DNA from: W2P13-069 sp963590525
Lineage (GTDB): Bacteria; Actinomycetota; Coriobacteriia; Coriobacteriales; QAMH01
Length of the DNA: 56,399 nucleotides
Assembly (NCBI GenBank): GCA_963590525.1
Contig: CAVAPV010000006.1
Coordinates: 1-56,399, forward strand
Reading direction: 5' to 3'
Shown here: one piece after another, positions 56,115 to 56,399 of the stretch
Layout: each line of letters starts with the position of its first letter
How positions within the stretch are numbered: the stretch's first letter is position 1
Program-made: the position numbers and the translations under genes
Notes under the pieces: model-generated
What the model saw: the letters and a program-made list of their open reading frames with translations, nothing else
What the model was told of the DNA's origin: nothing
Databases searched by the model: none

Positions 56115-56361
56115 GGATATGAACGAGTGGGGGGCATCAAAAATAGGATATGAACGATTTTGAGGTTCTTATCCTGATAGCTGAACTATATGACTCTGCA
56201 AAACCGCAGGTCAGGAGCTCGCCTACAAATTGACAACTCATCTCCAACACGTCAAATCGTTCATATCCGTCGTTAGCTGTCCCCATATCGTTCATATCCG
56301 TCGTTAAATGTCCCCAAATCGTTCATATCCGGCATATTTATCGACCAAATCGTTCATATCC
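56115..56361. repeat. Six copies of a 15-bp repeat with 31-bp period, two divergent blocks
   Basis: Consensus AAATCGTTCATATCC. Two minus-strand copies start at 56115 and 56146; four plus-strand copies start at 56254, 56285, 56316 and 56347. Start-to-start spacing is exactly 31 bases within each block. Plus-strand spacers are 16 bases and some share TCGTTA and TGTCCCC. Between the blocks lie about 93 bases without a gene. It could be the terminal region of an IS21-like element, an iteron set, or an array of protein sites. Confidence 0.7.
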
Positions 56362-56399
56362 GTTACCGGATGCCATGACGTTGCCTCAGCTGCGCTTAT
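56362..56399. other. Right window edge
   Basis: No gene start is recognisable before the window ends; whatever the repeats serve probably lies beyond. Confidence 0.4.

Noticed and set aside
55978..56163. Short coding sequence before the right-edge repeats
   Set aside because: It includes a palindrome and two of the 15-bp repeats, with no ribosome site.
56115..56361. CRISPR array
   Set aside because: Repeats are only 15 bp with 16-bp spacers, the two blocks face opposite directions, some spacers share sequence, and no cas gene is seen.

Overview
The window looks like a chromosomal segment of a Coriobacteriia-type actinobacterium, probably an anaerobic gut or oral organism. This is inferred from the protein sequences, a moderately high GC content, a zinc-type S14, large cell-surface proteins with signal peptides, and a cytoplasmic molybdopterin enzyme with a divergent LysR regulator. 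No species is claimed. One run of 10 N (24334-24343) marks an assembly gap. No tRNA, rRNA or CRISPR array was seen.

Layout. 1-1375: left-truncated gene for a secreted, glycine-rich surface protein. 1728-2309: maf. 2310-2590: REP-like palindromes. 2591-4907 (minus): two membrane proteins, a FabD-like protein lacking its catalytic residues, and an acyl carrier protein. 5185-7016 (minus): truA and an orphan ecfT. 7061-22554 (minus): a very long ribosomal-protein cluster (rplC-D-W-B-rpsS-rplV-rpsC-rplP-rpmC-rpsQ-rplN-X-E-rpsN-H-rplF-R-rpsE-rpmD-rplO-secY-adk-map-infA-rpmJ-rpsM-K-D-rpoA-rplQ), with hairpins in nearly every larger gap. 22997-24085: a secreted-protein gene inserted, with hairpin repeats and the assembly gap, between rplC and rpsJ. 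24636-27974 (minus): rpsJ, fusA, rpsG, rpsL, with no tuf. 28472-36346 (minus): rpoC and rpoB.

36606-37943 (minus) encodes a HipA-like kinase fused to an N-terminal helix-turn-helix domain. Its promoter lies between two TTCC-N6-GGAA palindromes, so it looks like a self-contained, self-regulated module. After a repeat-rich spacer come a hybrid histidine kinase (38654-40654), a secreted subtilisin-like protease (40848-42623), a YfcE-type phosphodiesterase, and a coaX / soluble histidine kinase / M29 aminopeptidase operon (43430-46364) with a divergent OmpR-type response regulator (46532-47254). Then follow an NCS1 permease, a GntP-type permease, a four-cluster ferredoxin subunit and a DMSO-reductase-family catalytic subunit (49569-54425, probably one operon). 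A LysR regulator is divergent (54835-55779), with two TTACAG-N3-CTGTA(A/C) boxes in the shared intergenic region.

The most novel signal is a pair of intergenic elements (43195-43370 and 47382-47517). They share four short conserved loop sequences flush against a 20-bp central stem. The stem sequences are unrelated between copies but base-paired in both, as expected for a structured RNA or folded single-stranded DNA. The right edge (56115-56361) carries six copies of a 15-bp repeat with an exact 31-bp period in two divergent blocks, possibly ends of a mobile element beginning beyond the window.
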